Source: Fasciola hepatica (Eukaryota > Platyhelminthes > Trematoda > Plagiorchiida > Fasciolidae). Taken from it: 64,000 nt of DNA. Of this stretch, positions 24,729 to 37,008 are shown one piece after another; within the stretch, counting starts at the first letter, position 1; each line of letters begins with the position of its first letter. The stretch spans positions 1,860,001-1,924,000 of the forward strand of contig CANUEZ040000191.1 in NCBI GenBank assembly GCA_948099385.1, given 5' to 3'. The notes under the pieces are model-generated. The model was not told the origin of the DNA. It was given only the letters and a program-made list of their open reading frames with translations, and made no database searches. The translations under genes were made by a program, and so were the position numbers.

Positions 24729-26850
24729 TCGTTCACCCCAACCCTTGTTCGTGTCCCCGTGTGGGCTCTGTCCATGTGCAATGCTCATGATTCCCTTAGC
24801 GGATCAAACAGCTGTACAGTGCTTCCATCATTTTCAATGGTCAGTTCAGTGTTCAAGCTGCATGGAGAATCATATTATACAAATCTACTCTGCTACTGCT
24901 CTATTGCATTGTATGAGTAATCTGTGTGGATTGTTCATAAGGGAATGCCTTGGTTTTACTTAGGCCCATAAATAGAGAAGTGATGGAACATAGGATTGGA
25001 TCGGTGTGCGAGAAGTTCGTTGTTATCGTTCAAAGCTAATGCGGAGGCCGAATCCAATTTGGGGATTGTGCTATATCATGTATTGTATATGTTGAACAAA
25101 GCTTTGAGACCCATATCGGATAGCCTTGTGGTTTGGGTGTTCGACTGACATTCGTTCACCCCAACCCTTGTTCGTGTCCCCGTGTGGGCTCTGTCCATGT
25201 GCAATGCTTATGATTCCCTTAGCGGATCAAACAGCTGTACAGTGCCTCCATAATTTTCAATGGTCAGTTCAGTGTTCAAGCTGCATGGAGAATCATATTA
25301 TACAAATCTACTCTGCTACTCCTCTATTGCATTTTATGAGCAATCTGTGTGGGGATTGTTCATAAGGGAATGCCTTGGTTTTACTTAGGCCCATAAATAG
25401 AGAATTGATCGAACATAGGATTGGATCGGTGTGCGAGAATTTGGTTGTTACCGTTCAAAGCGAAAGCGAAATCCGAAGCCAATTTGAGGATTGTGCTATA
25501 TCATGTTGTGTATATGTTGAACAAAGCGTTGAGACCCATATCGGATAGCCTTGTGGTTTGGGTGTTCGACTGACATTCGTTCAACCCAACCCTTGTTCGT
25601 GTCCCCGTGTGGGCTCTGTCCATGTGCAATGCTCATGATTCCCTTAGCGGATCAAACAGCTGTACAGTGCTTCCATCATTTTCAATGGTCAGTTCAGTGT
25701 TCAAGCTGCATGGAGAATCATATTATACAAATCTACACTGCTACTGCTCTATTGCATTGTATGAGCAATCTGTGTGTGGATTGAACATAAGGGAATGCCT
25801 TGGTTTTACTTAGGCCCATGAATAGAGAAGTGATGGAACATAGGATTGGATCGGTGTGCGAGAATTTGATTATTACCGTTGAAAGCGAAAGCAAAAGCCG
25901 AAGCCAATTTGGGATTATGCTATATCATGTAGTGTATATGTTGAACAAAGCGTTGAGACCCATATCGGATAGCCTTGTGGTTTGGGTGTTCGACTGACAT
26001 TCGTTCACCCCAACCCTTGTTCGTGTCCCCGTGTGGGCTCTGTCCATGTGCAATGCTCATGATTCCCTTAGCGGATCAAACAGCTGTACAGTGCTTCCAT
26101 CATTTTCAATGGTCAGTTCAGTGTTCAAGCTGCATGGAGAATCATATTATACAAATCTACTCTGCTACTCCTCTATTGCATTGTATGAGTAATCTGTGTG
26201 GGGATTGTTCATAAGGGAATGCCTTGGTTTTACTTAGGCCCATAAATAGAGAAGTGATGGAACATAGGATTGGATCGGTGTGCGAGAAGTTCGTTGTTAC
26301 CGTTCAAAGCTAATGCGGAGGCCGAAGCCAATTTGGGGATTGTGCTATATCATGTAGTGTATATGTTGAACAAAGCTTTGAGACCCATATCGGATAGCCT
26401 TGTGGTTTGGGTGTTCGACTGACATTCGTTCACCCCAACCCTTGTTCGTGTCCCCGTGTGGGCTCTGTCCATGTGCAATGCTTATGATTCCCTTAGCGGA
26501 TCAAACAGCTGTACAGTGCTTCCATAATTTTCAATGGTCAGTTCAGTGTTCAAGCTGCATGGAGAATCATATTATACAAATCTACTCTGCTACTCCTCTA
26601 TTGCATTGTATGAGTAATCTTTGTGGGGATTGTTCATAAGGGAATGCCTTGGTTTTACTTAGGCCCATAAATAGAGAAGTGATGGAACATAGGATTGGAT
26701 CGGTGTGCGAGAATTTGATTATTACCGTTGAAAGCGAAAGCAAAAGCCGAAGCCAATTTGGGGATTATGCTATATCATGTAGTGTATATGTTGAACAAAG
26801 CGTTGAGACCCATATCGGATAGCCTTGTGGTTTGGGTGTTCGACTGACAC
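24729..26850. repeat. 5-monomer HOR, copy 2 (2122 bp)
   Basis: This is the second copy of the unit. The match with lag 2122 continues about 100 bases further, to about 26950, where CATAATTTTC replaces CATCATTTTC. Complete retention of private single-base markers over 2.1 kb points to a very recent tandem duplication, or to collapse or expansion in assembly. Confidence 0.92.
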
Positions 26851-27249
26851 TCGTTCACCCCAACCCTTGTTCGTGTCCCCGTGTGGGCTCTGTCCATGTG
26901 CAATGCTCATGATTCCCTTAGCGGATCAAACAGCTGTACAGTGCTTCCATAATTTTCAATGGTCAGTTCAGTGTTCAAGCTGCATGGAGAATCATATTAT
27001 ACAAATCTACTCTGCTACTGCTCTTTTGCATTGTATGAGTAATCTGTGTGGGGATTGTTCATAAGGGAATGCCTTGGTTTTACTTAGGCCCATAAATAGA
27101 GAAGTGATGGAACATAGGATTGGATCGGTGTGCGAGAAGTTCGTTGTTACCGTTCCAAGCTAATGCGGAGGCCGAAGCCAATTTGGGGATTGTGCTATAT
27201 CATGTAGTGTATATGTTGAACAAAGCTTTGAGACCCATATCGGATAGCC

Positions 27250-30200
27250 TTGTGGTTTGGGTGTTCGACTGACATTCGTTCACCCCAACCCTTGTTCGTG
27301 TCCCCGTGTGGGCTCTGTCCATGTGCAATGCTCATGATTCCCTTAGCGGATCAAACAGCTGTACAGTGCTTCCATCATTTTCAATGGTCAGTTCAGTGTT
27401 CAAGCTGCATGGAGAATCATATTATACAAATCTACTCTGCTACTCCTCTATTGCATTTTATGAGCAATCTGTGTGGGGATTGTTCATAAGGGAATGCCTT
27501 GGTTTTACTTAGGCCCATAAATAGAGAATTGATCGAACATAGGATTGGATCGGTGTGCGAGAATTTGGTTGTTACCGTTCAAAGCGAAAGCGAAAGCCGA
27601 AGCCAATTTGAGGATTGTGCTATATCATGTTGTGTATATGTTGAACAATGCGTTGAGACCCATATCGGATAGCCTTGTGGTTTGGGTGTTCGACTGACAT
27701 TCGTTCAACCCAACCCTTGTTCGTGTCCCCGTGTGGGCTCTGTCCATGTGCAATGCTCATGATTCCCTTAGCGGATCAAAAAGCTGTACAGTGCTTCCAT
27801 CATTTTCAATGGTCAGTTCAGTGTTCAAGCTGCATGGAGAATCATATTATACAAATCTACTCTGCTACTCCTCTATTGCATTTTATGAGCAATCTGTGTG
27901 GGGATTGTTCATAAGGGAATGCCTTGGTTTTACTTAGGCCCATAAATAGAGAATTGATCGAACATAGGATTGGATCGGTGTGCGAGAATTTGGTTGTTAC
28001 CGTTCAAAGCGAAAGCGAAATCCGAAGCCAATTTGAGGATTGTGCTATATCATGTTGTGTATATGTTGAACAATGCGTTGAGACCCATATCGGATAGCCT
28101 TGTGGTTTGGGTGTTCGACTGACATTCGTTCAACCCAACCCTTGTTCGTGTCCCCGTGTGGGCTCTGTCCATGTGCAATGCTCATGATTCCCTTAGCGGA
28201 TCAAAAAGCTGTACCGTGCTTCCATCATTTTCAATGGTCAGTTCAGTGTTCAAGCTGCATGGAGAATCATATTACACAAATCTACTCTGCTACTGCTCTA
28301 TTGCATTGTATGAGTAATCTGTGTGGATTGTTCATAAGGGAATGCCTTGGTTTTACTTAGGCCCATAAATAGAGAATTGATCGAACATAGGATTGGATCG
28401 GTGTGCGAGAATTTCGTTGTTACCGTTCAAAGCGAAAGCGAAATCCGAAGCCAATTTGAGGATTGTGCTATATCATGTTGTGTATATGTTGAACAAAGCG
28501 TTGAGACCCATATCGGATAGCCTTGTGGTTTGGGTGTTCGACTGACAATCGTTCAACCCAACCCTTGTTCGTGTCCCCGTGTGGGCTCTGTCCATGTGCA
28601 ATGCTCATGATTCCCTTAGCGGATCAAAAAGCTGTACCGTGCTTCCATCATTTTCAATGGTCAGTTCAGTGTTCAAGCTGCATGGAGAATCATATTACAC
28701 AAATCTACTCTGCTACTGCTCCATTGCATTGTATGAGCAATCTGTGTGTGGATTGTTCATAAGGGAATGCCTTGGTTTTACTTAGGCCCATGAATAGAGA
28801 AGTGATGGAACATAGGATTGGATCGGTGTGCGAGAATTTGGTTGTTCCTGTTCAAAGCTAATGCGGAGGCCGAAGCCAATTTAGTGATTGTGCTATATCA
28901 TGTATTGTATATGTTGAACAAATCGTTCAGACCCATATCGGATAGCCTTGTGGTTTGGGTGTTCGACTGACGTTCGTTCACCCCAACCCTTGATCGTGTC
29001 CCCGTGTGGGCTCTGTCCATGTGCAATGCTCATGATTCCCTTAGCGGATCAAACAGCTGTACAGTGCTTCCATCATTTTCAATGGTCAGTTCAGTGTTCA
29101 AGCTGCATGGAGAATCATATTATACAAATCTACTCTGCTACTGCTCTATTGCATTGTATGAGTAATCTGTGTGGATTGTTCATAAGGGAATGCCTTGGTT
29201 TTACTTAGGCCCATAAATAGAGAAGTGATGGAACATAGGATTGGATCGGTGTGCGAGAATTTGGTTGTTACCGTTCAAAGCGAAAGCGAAAGCCGAAGCC
29301 AATTTGGGGATTATGCTATATCATGTAGTGTATATGTTGAACAAAGCGTTGAGACCCATATCGGATAGCCTTGTGGTTTGGGTGTTCGACTGACATTCGT
29401 TCACCCCAACCCTTGTTCGTGTCCCCGTGTGGGCTCTGTCCATGTGCAATGCTTATGATTCCCTTAGCGGATCAAACAGCTGTACAGTGCTTCCATCATT
29501 TTCAATGGTCAGTTCAGTGTTCAAGCTGCATGGAGAATCATATTATACAAATCTACTCTGCTACTGCTCTATTGCATTGTATGAGCAATCTGTGTGGGGA
29601 TTGTTCATAAGGGAATGCCTTGGTTTTACTTAGGCCCATAAATAGAGAATTGATCGAACATAGGATTGGATTGGTGTGCGAGAATTTGGTTGTTACCGTT
29701 CAAAGCGAAAGCGAAATCCGAAGCCAATTTGGGGATTGTGCTATATCATGTTGTGTATATGTTGAACAATGCGTTGAGACCCATATCGGATAGCCTTGTG
29801 GTTTGGGTGTTCGACTGACATTCGTTCAACCCAACCCTTGTTCGTGTCCCCGTGTGGGCTCTGTCCATGTGCAATGCTCATGATTCCCTTAGCGGATCAA
29901 AAAGCTGTACCGTGCTTCCATCATTTTCAATGGTCAGTTCAGTGTTCAAGCTGCATGGAGAATCATATTATACAAATCTACTCTGCTACTGCTCTATTGC
30001 ATTGTATGAGCAATCTGTGTGGGGATTGTTCATAAGGGAATGCCTTGGTTTTACTTAGGCCCATAAATAGAGAAGTGATGGAACATAGGATTGGATCGGT
30101 GTGCGAGAATTTGGTTGTTCCTGTTCAAAGCTAATGCGGAGGCCGAAGCCAATTTGGGGATTGTGCTATATCATGTATTGTATATGTTGAACAAATCGTT

Positions 30201-32343
30201 CAGACCCATATCGGATAGCCTTGTGGTTTGGGTGTTCGACTGACGTTCGTTCACCCCAACCCTTGATCGTGTCCCCGTGTGGGCTCTGTCCATGTGCAAT
30301 GCTCATGATTCCCTTAGCGGATCAAACAGCTGTACAGTGCTTCCATCATTTTCAATGGTCAGTTCAGTGTTCAAGCTGCATGGAGAATCACATTATACAA
30401 ATCTACTCTGCTACTGCTCTATTGCATTGTATGAGCAATCGGTGTGGGGATTGTTCATAAGGAAATGCCTTGGTTTTACTTAGGCCCATAAATAGAGAAT
30501 TGATGGAACATAGGATTGGATCGGTGTGCGAGAATTTCGTTGTTACCGTTCAAAGCTAATGCGGAGGCCGAATCCAATTTGGGGATTATGCTATATCATG
30601 TAGTGTATATGTTGAACAAATCGTTGAGACCCATATCGGATAGCCTTGTGGTTTGGGTGTTCGACTGACATTCGTTCACCCCAACCCTTGTTCGTGTCCC
30701 CGTGTGGGCTCTGTCCATGTGCAATGCTCATGATTCCCTTAGCGGATCAAACAGCTGTACAGTGCTTCCATCATTTTCAATGGTCAGTTCAGTGTTCAAG
30801 CTGCATGGAGAATCACATTATACAAATCTACTCTGCTACTGCTCTATTGCATTGTATGAGCAATCGGTGTGGGGATTGTTCATAAGGAAATGCCTTGGTT
30901 TTACTTAGGCCCATAAATAGAGAATTGATGGAACATAGGATTGGATCGGTGTGCGAGAATTTCGTTGTTACCGTTCAAAGCTAATGCGGAGGCCGAATCC
31001 AATTTGGGGATTATGCTATATCATGTAGTGTATATGTTGAACAAATCGTTGAGACCCATATCGGATAGCCTTGTGGTTTGGGTGTTCGACTGACATTCGT
31101 TCACCCCAACCCTTGTTCGTGTCCCCGTGTGGGCTCTGTCCATGTGCAATGCTCATGATTCCCTTAGCGGATCAAACAGCTGTACAGTGCTTCCATCATT
31201 TTCAATGGTCAGTTCAGTGTTCAAGCTGCATGGAGAATCATATTATACAAATCTACTCTGCTACTGCTCTATTGCATTGTATGAGTAATCTGTGTGGATT
31301 GTTCATAAGGGAATGCCTCGGTTTTACTTAGGCCCATAAATAGAGAAGTGATGGAACATAGGATTGGATCGGTGTGCGAGAATTTCGTTGTTACCGTTCA
31401 AAGCGAAAGCGAAAGCCGAAGCCAATTTGGGGATTATGCTATATCATGTAGTGTATATGTTGAACAAAGCGTTGAGACCCATATCGGATAGCCTTGTGGT
31501 TTGGGTGTTCGACTGACATTCGTTCACCCCAACCCTTGTTCGTGTCCCCGTGTGGGCTCTGTCCATGTGCAATGCTTATGATTCCCTTAGCGGATCAAAC
31601 AGCTGTACAGTGCTTCCATCATTTTCAATGGTCAGTTCAGTGTTCAAGCTGCATGGAGAATCATATTATACAAATCTACTCTGCTACTGCTCTATTGCAT
31701 TGTATGAGCAATCTGTGTGGGGATTGTTCATAAGGGAATGCCTTGGTTTTACTTAGGCCCATAAATAGAGAATTGATCGAACATAGGATTGGATTGGTGT
31801 GCGAGAATTTGGTTGTTACCGTTCAAAGCGAAAGCGAAATCCGAAGCCAATTTGGGGATTGTGCTATATCATGTTGTGTATATGTTGAACAATGCGTTGA
31901 GACCCATATCGGATAGCCTTGTGGTTTGGGTGTTCGACTGACATTCGTTCAACCCAACCCTTGTTCGTGTCCCCGTGTGGGCTCTGTCCATGTGCAATGC
32001 TCATGATTCCCTTAGCGGATCAAAAAGCTGTACCGTGCTTCCATCATTTTCAATGGTCAGTTCAGTGTTCAAACTGCATGGAGAATCATATTATACAAAT
32101 CTACTCTGCTACTGCTCTATTGCATTGTATGAGCAATCTGTGTGGGGATTGTTCATAAGGGAATGCCTTGGTTTTACTTAGGCCCATGAATAGAGAAGTG
32201 ATGGAACATAGGATTGGATCGGTGTGCGAGAATTTGGTTGTTCCTGTTCAAAGCTAATGCGGAGGCCGAAGCCAATTTGGGGATTGTGCTATATCATGTA
32301 TTGTATATGTTGAACAAAGCGTTGAGACCCATATCGGATAGCC
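27250..32343. repeat. Block 4: 12 monomers, local variant run and partial 5-monomer echo
   Basis: Anchors: 27250, 27675, 28100, 28523, 28948, 29371, 29796, 30221, 30646, 31071, 31494, 31919. Monomers 27250-28523 form a run sharing TTGATCGAACATAGG, TTTGAGGATTG and CATGTTGTGTAT in their second halves; three of them (27675, 28100, 28523) have AAAAAGCTGTAC. Monomers 29371-29796 and 31494-31919 correspond with lag 2123, sharing CAATGCTTATG and then AAAAAGCTGTACCG plus GGATTGGTGTGCG. The U-type monomer of block 5 appears to originate from this variant family. Confidence 0.9.
30270..31230. repeat. Single-monomer tandem duplication (lag 425)
   Basis: The monomers at 30221 and 30646 share AATCACATTATAC, AATCGGTGTGGGG, ATAAGGAAATGCC and AACAAATCGTTGAG, and are identical by eye from about 30270 with a 425-bp shift, until the third copy (31071) reverts to ATCATATTATAC near 31240. 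The first copy keeps a different lead (GACGTTCG, CTTGATCG), which bounds the exchange on the left. Confidence 0.85.
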
Positions 32344-34463
32344 TTGTGGTTTGGGTGTTCGACTGACATTCGTTCACCCCAACCCTTGTTCGTGTCCCCG
32401 TGTGGGCTCTGTCCATGTGCAATGCTCATGATTCCCTTAGCGGATCAAACAGCTGTACAGTGCTTCCATAATTTTCAATGGTCAGTTCAGTGTTCAAGCT
32501 GCATGGAGAATCATATTATACAAATCTACTCTGCTACTGCTCTGTTGCATTGTATGAGCAATCTGTGTGGGGATTGTTCATAAGGGAATGCCTTGGTTTT
32601 ACTTAGGCCCATAAATAGAGAAGTGATGGAACATAGGATTGGATCGGTGTGCGAGAATTTCGTTGTTAACGTTCAAACCTAATGCGGAGGCCGAAGCCAA
32701 TTTGGGGATTGTGCTATATCATGTAGTGTATATGTTGAACAAATCGTTGAGACCCATATCGGATAGCCTTGTGGTTTGGGTGTTTGACTGACATTCGTTC
32801 ACCCCAACCCTTGTTCGTGTCCCCGTGTGGGCTCTGTCCATGTGCAATGCTCATGATTCCCTTAGCGGATCAAACAGCTGTACAGTGCTTCCATAATTTT
32901 CAATGGTCAGTTCAGTGTTCAAGCTGCATGGAGAATCATATTATACAAATCTACTCTGCTACTGCTCTATTGCATTGTATGAGTAATCTGTGTGGATTGT
33001 TCATAAGGGAATGCCTCGGTTTTACTTAGGCCCATAAATAGAGAAGTGATGGAACATAGGATTGGATCGGTGTGCGAGAATTTCGTTGTTACCGTTCAAA
33101 GCGAAAGCGAAAGCCGAAGCCAATTTGGGGATTATGCTATATCATGTAGTGTATATGTTGAACAAAGCGTTGAGACCCATATCGGATAGCCTTGTGGTTT
33201 GGGTGTTCGACTGACAATCGTTCACCCCAACCCTTGTTCGTGTCCCCGTGTGGGCTCTGTCCATGTGCAATGCTCATGATTCCCTTAGCGGATCAAACAG
33301 CTGTACAGTGCTTCCATCATTTTCAATGGTCAGTTCAGTGTTCAAACTGCATGGAGAATCATATTATACAAATCTACTCTGCTACTGCTCTATTGCATTG
33401 TATGAGTAATCTGTGTGGATTGTTCATAAGGGAATGCCTCGGTTTTACTTAGGCCCATAAATAGAGAAGTGATGGAACATAGGATTGGATCGGTGTGCGA
33501 GAATTTGATTGTTACCGTTCAAAGCGAAAGCGAAAGCCGCAGCCAATTTGGGGATTGTGCTATATCATGTATTGTATATGTTGAACAAAGCGTTGAGACC
33601 CATATCGGATAGCCTTGTGGTTTGGGTGTTCGACTGACGTTCGTTCACCCCAACCCTTGATCGTGTCCCCGTGTGGGCTCTGTCCATGTGCAATGCTCAT
33701 GATTCCCTTAGCGGATCAACCAGCTCTACAGTGCTTCCATAATTTTCAATGGTCAGTTCAGTGTTCAAGCTGCATGGAGAATCATATTATACAAATCTAC
33801 TCTGCTACTGCTCTATTGCATTGTATGAGTAATCTGTGTGCATTGTTCATAAGGCGAATGCCTTGGTTTTACTTAGGCCCATAAATAGAGAATTGATCGA
33901 ACATAGGATTGGATCGGTGTGCGAGAATTTCGTTGTTAATGTTCAAAGCGAAAGCGAAAGCCGAAGCCCATTTGGGGATTGTGCTATATCATGTATTGTA
34001 TATGTTGAACAAAGCGGTGAGACCCATATCGGATAGCCTTGTGGTTTGGGTGTTCGACTGACATTCATTCACCCCAACCCTTGATCGTGTCCCCGTGTGG
34101 GCTCTGTCCATGTGCAATGCTCATGATTCCCTTAGCGGATCAAACAGCTGTACAGTGCTTCCATCATTTTCAATGGTCAGTTCAGTGTTCAAGCTGCATG
34201 GAGAATCATATTATACAAATCTACTCTGCTACTGCTCTATTGCATTGTATGAGCAATCTGTGTGGGGATTGTTCATAAGGGAATGCCTTGGTTTTACTTA
34301 GGCCCATGAATAGAGAAGTGATGGAACATAGGATTGGATCGGTGTGCGAGAATTTGGTTGTTCCTGTTCAAAGCTAATGCGGAGGCCGAAGCCAATTTGG
34401 GGATTGTGCTATATCATGTATTGTATATGTTGAACAAAGCGTTGAGACCCATATCGGATAGCC
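32344..34463. repeat. 5-monomer HOR P-Q-R-S-T, copy 1 (2120 bp)
   Basis: This aligns with 34464-36585. Differences seen: the R monomer here carries the GG loss and GAGTAAT where copy 2 has GAGCAAT and no loss; GAATTTGATTG against GAATTTGGTTG near 33505; and CAGCTG against CAGTTG near 32452. The match starts before the P anchor, including the CCCATGAATAG lead-in at 32188. Confidence 0.88.
34039..34463. repeat. Chimeric monomer: T front, U back
   Basis: The front half has the T markers GACATTCATTCACC, CTTGATCG and AAACAGCTGTACAG. The back half has CCCATGAATAG (G at +269), GTTCCTGTTC and state 2 hexamers, exactly as follows the U-type monomers at 31919 and 41677. A second identical chimera lies at 37433-37857. 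The exchange point lies between +118 and +269, inside the invariant core. Confidence 0.75.
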
Positions 34464-36585
34464 TTGTGGTTTGGGTGTTCGACTGACATTCGTTCACCCC
34501 AACCCTTGTTCGTGTCCCCGTGTGGGCTCTGTCCATGTGCAATGCTCATGATTCCCTTAGCGGATCAAACAGTTGTACAGTGCTTCCATAATTTTCAATG
34601 GTCAGTTCAGTGTTCAAGCTGCATGGAGAATCATATTATACAAATCTACTCTGCTACTGCTCTGTTGCATTGTATGAGCAATCTGTGTGGGGATTGTTCA
34701 TAAGGGAATGCCTTGGTTTTACTTAGGCCCATAAATAGAGAAGTGATGGAACATAGGATTGGATCGGTGTGCGAGAATTTCGTTGTTAACGTTCAAACCT
34801 AATGCGGAGGCCGAAGCCAATTTGGGGATTGTGCTATATCATGTAGTGTATATGTTGAACAAATCGTTGAGACCCATATCGGATAGCCTTGTGGTTTGGG
34901 TGTTTGACTGACATTCGTTCACCCCAACCCTTGTTCGTGTCCCCGTGTGGGCTCTGTCCATGTGCAATGCTCATGATTCCCTTAGCGGATCAAACAGCTG
35001 TACAGTGCTTCCATAATTTTCAATGGTCAGTTCAGTGTTCAAGCTGCATGGAGAATCATATTATACAAATCTACTCTGCTACTGCTCTATTGCATTGTAT
35101 GAGTAATCTGTGTGGATTGTTCATAAGGGAATGCCTCGGTTTTACTTAGGCCCATAAATAGAGAAGTGATGGAACATAGGATTGGATCGGTGTGCGAGAA
35201 TTTCGTTGTTACCGTTCAAAGCGAAAGCGAAAGCCGAAGCCAATTTGGGGATTATGCTATATCATGTAGTGTATATGTTGAACAAAGCGTTGAGACCCAT
35301 ATCGGATAGCCTTGTGGTTTGGGTGTTCGACTGACAATCGTTCACCCCAACCCTTGTTCGTGTCCCCGTGTGGGCTCTGTCCATGTGCAATGCTCATGAT
35401 TCCCTTAGCGGATCAAACAGCTGTACAGTGCTTCCATCATTTTCAATGGTCAGTTCAGTGTTCAAACTGCATGGAGAATCATATTATACAAATCTACTCT
35501 GCTACTGCTCTATTGCATTGTATGAGCAATCTGTGTGGGGATTGTTCATAAGGGAATGCCTCGGTTTTACTTAGGCCCATAAATAGAGAAGTGATGGAAC
35601 ATAGGATTGGATCGGTGTGCGAGAATTTGGTTGTTACCGTTCAAAGCGAAAGCGAAAGCCGCAGCCAATTTGGGGATTGTGCTATATCATGTATTGTATA
35701 TGTTGAACAAAGCGTTGAGACCCATATCGGATAGCCTTGTGGTTTGGGTGTTCGACTGACGTTCGTTCACCCCAACCCTTGATCGTGTCCCCGTGTGGGC
35801 TCTGTCCATGTGCAATGCTCATGATTCCCTTAGCGGATCAACCAGCTCTACAGTGCTTCCATAATTTTCAATGGTCAGTTCAGTGTTCAAGCTGCATGGA
35901 GAATCATATTATACAAATCTACTCTGCTACTGCTCTATTGCATTGTATGAGTAATCTGTGTGCATTGTTCATAAGGCGAATGCCTTGGTTTTACTTAGGC
36001 CCATAAATAGAGAATTGATCGAACATAGGATTGGATCGGTGTGCGAGAATTTCGTTGTTAATGTTCAAAGCGAAAGCGAAAGCCGAAGCCCATTTGGGGA
36101 TTGTGCTATATCATGTATTGTATATGTTGAACAAAGCGGTGAGACCCATATCGGATAGCCTTGTGGTTTGGGTGTTCGACTGACATTCATTCACCCCAAC
36201 CCTTGATCGTGTCCCCGTGTGGGCTCTGTCCATGTGCAATGCTCATGATTCCCTTAGCGGATCAAACAGCTGTACAGTGCTTCCATCATTTTCAATGGTC
36301 AGTTCAGTGTTCAAGCTGCATGGAGAATCATATTATACAAATCTACTCTGCTACTGCTCTATTGCATTGTATGAGCAATCTGTGTGGGGATTGTTCATAA
36401 GGGAATGCCTTGGTTTTACTTAGGCCCATAAATAGAGAATTGATGGAACATAGGATTGGATCGGTGTGCGAGAATTTCGTTGTTACCGTTCAAAGCTAAT
36501 GCGGAGGCCGAAGCCAATTTGGGGATTGTGCTATATCATGTATTGTATATGTTGAACAATGCGTTGAGACCCATATCGGATAGCC
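34464..36585. repeat. 5-monomer HOR P-Q-R-S-T, copy 2 (2122 bp)
   Basis: This is the second P-Q-R-S-T unit. It ends differently from copy 1: after the T monomer at 36161 the lead-out has TTGATGGAAC and TTCGTTGTTACC and goes to a U monomer, whereas after T at 34039 it has CCCATGAATAG and goes to P. It lies inside the first copy of the 8-monomer duplication. Confidence 0.88.
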
Positions 36586-37008
36586 TTGTGGTTTGGGTGT
36601 TCGACTGACATTCGTTCAACCCAACCCTTGTTCGTGTCCCCGTGTGGGCTCTGTCCATGTGCAATGCTCATGATTCCCTTAGCGGATCAAAAAGCTGTAC
36701 CGTGCTTCCATCATTTTCAATGGTCAGTTCAGTGTTCAAGCTGCATGGAGAATCATATTATACAAATCTACTCTGCTACTGATCTATTGCATTGTATGAG
36801 TAATCTGTGTGGATTGTTCATAAGGGAATGCCTCGGTTTTACTTAGGCCCATAAATAGAGAAGTGATGGAACATAGGATTGGATCGGTGTGCGAGAATTT
36901 GGTTGTTACCGTTCAAAGCGAAAGCGAAAGCCGAAGCCAATTTGGGGATTATGCTATATCATGTAGTGTATATGTTGAACAAAGCGTTGAGACCCATATC
37001 GGATAGCC
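36586..37008. repeat. Chimeric monomer: U front, Q back
   Basis: The front has CAACCCAACCC and AAAAAGCTGTACCG (U). The back has GAGTAATCTGTGTGGATT, CCTCGG and ATTATGCTATATCATGTAG, as in Q monomers. A second copy at 39980-40402 is followed by R, as a Q should be. The join removed two monomer lengths relative to an order U-P-Q. Confidence 0.7.

Larger units (their letters stand above)
22581..27249. repeat. Block 3: 11 monomers built on a 5-monomer HOR
   Basis: Anchors: 22581, 23004, 23429, 23853, 24278, 24703, 25126, 25551, 25975, 26400, 26825. The sequence has a period of 2122 bp between about 22607 and 26950. GAGAAGTTCGTTG occurs only in 22.9-27.2 kb and marks the block. Each 5-monomer unit has internal lengths 423, 425, 424, 425, 425. 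Confidence 0.93.
33615..37008. repeat. 8-monomer HOR S-T-P-Q-R-S-T-U, copy 1 (3394 bp)
   Basis: This matches 37009-40402 at lag 3394. Differences noted by eye: CATAATTTT against CATCATTTT in the first S; GCGGTGAG against GCGTTGAG at its end; CAGTTGTAC (34573) against CAGCTGTAC (37967); and the hexamer zone before U, state 2 here (about 36490) against GAAAGCGACATCC (about 39890). Otherwise the stretch from 34039 to about 36430 appears identical in the second copy apart from one base. Confidence 0.9.
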
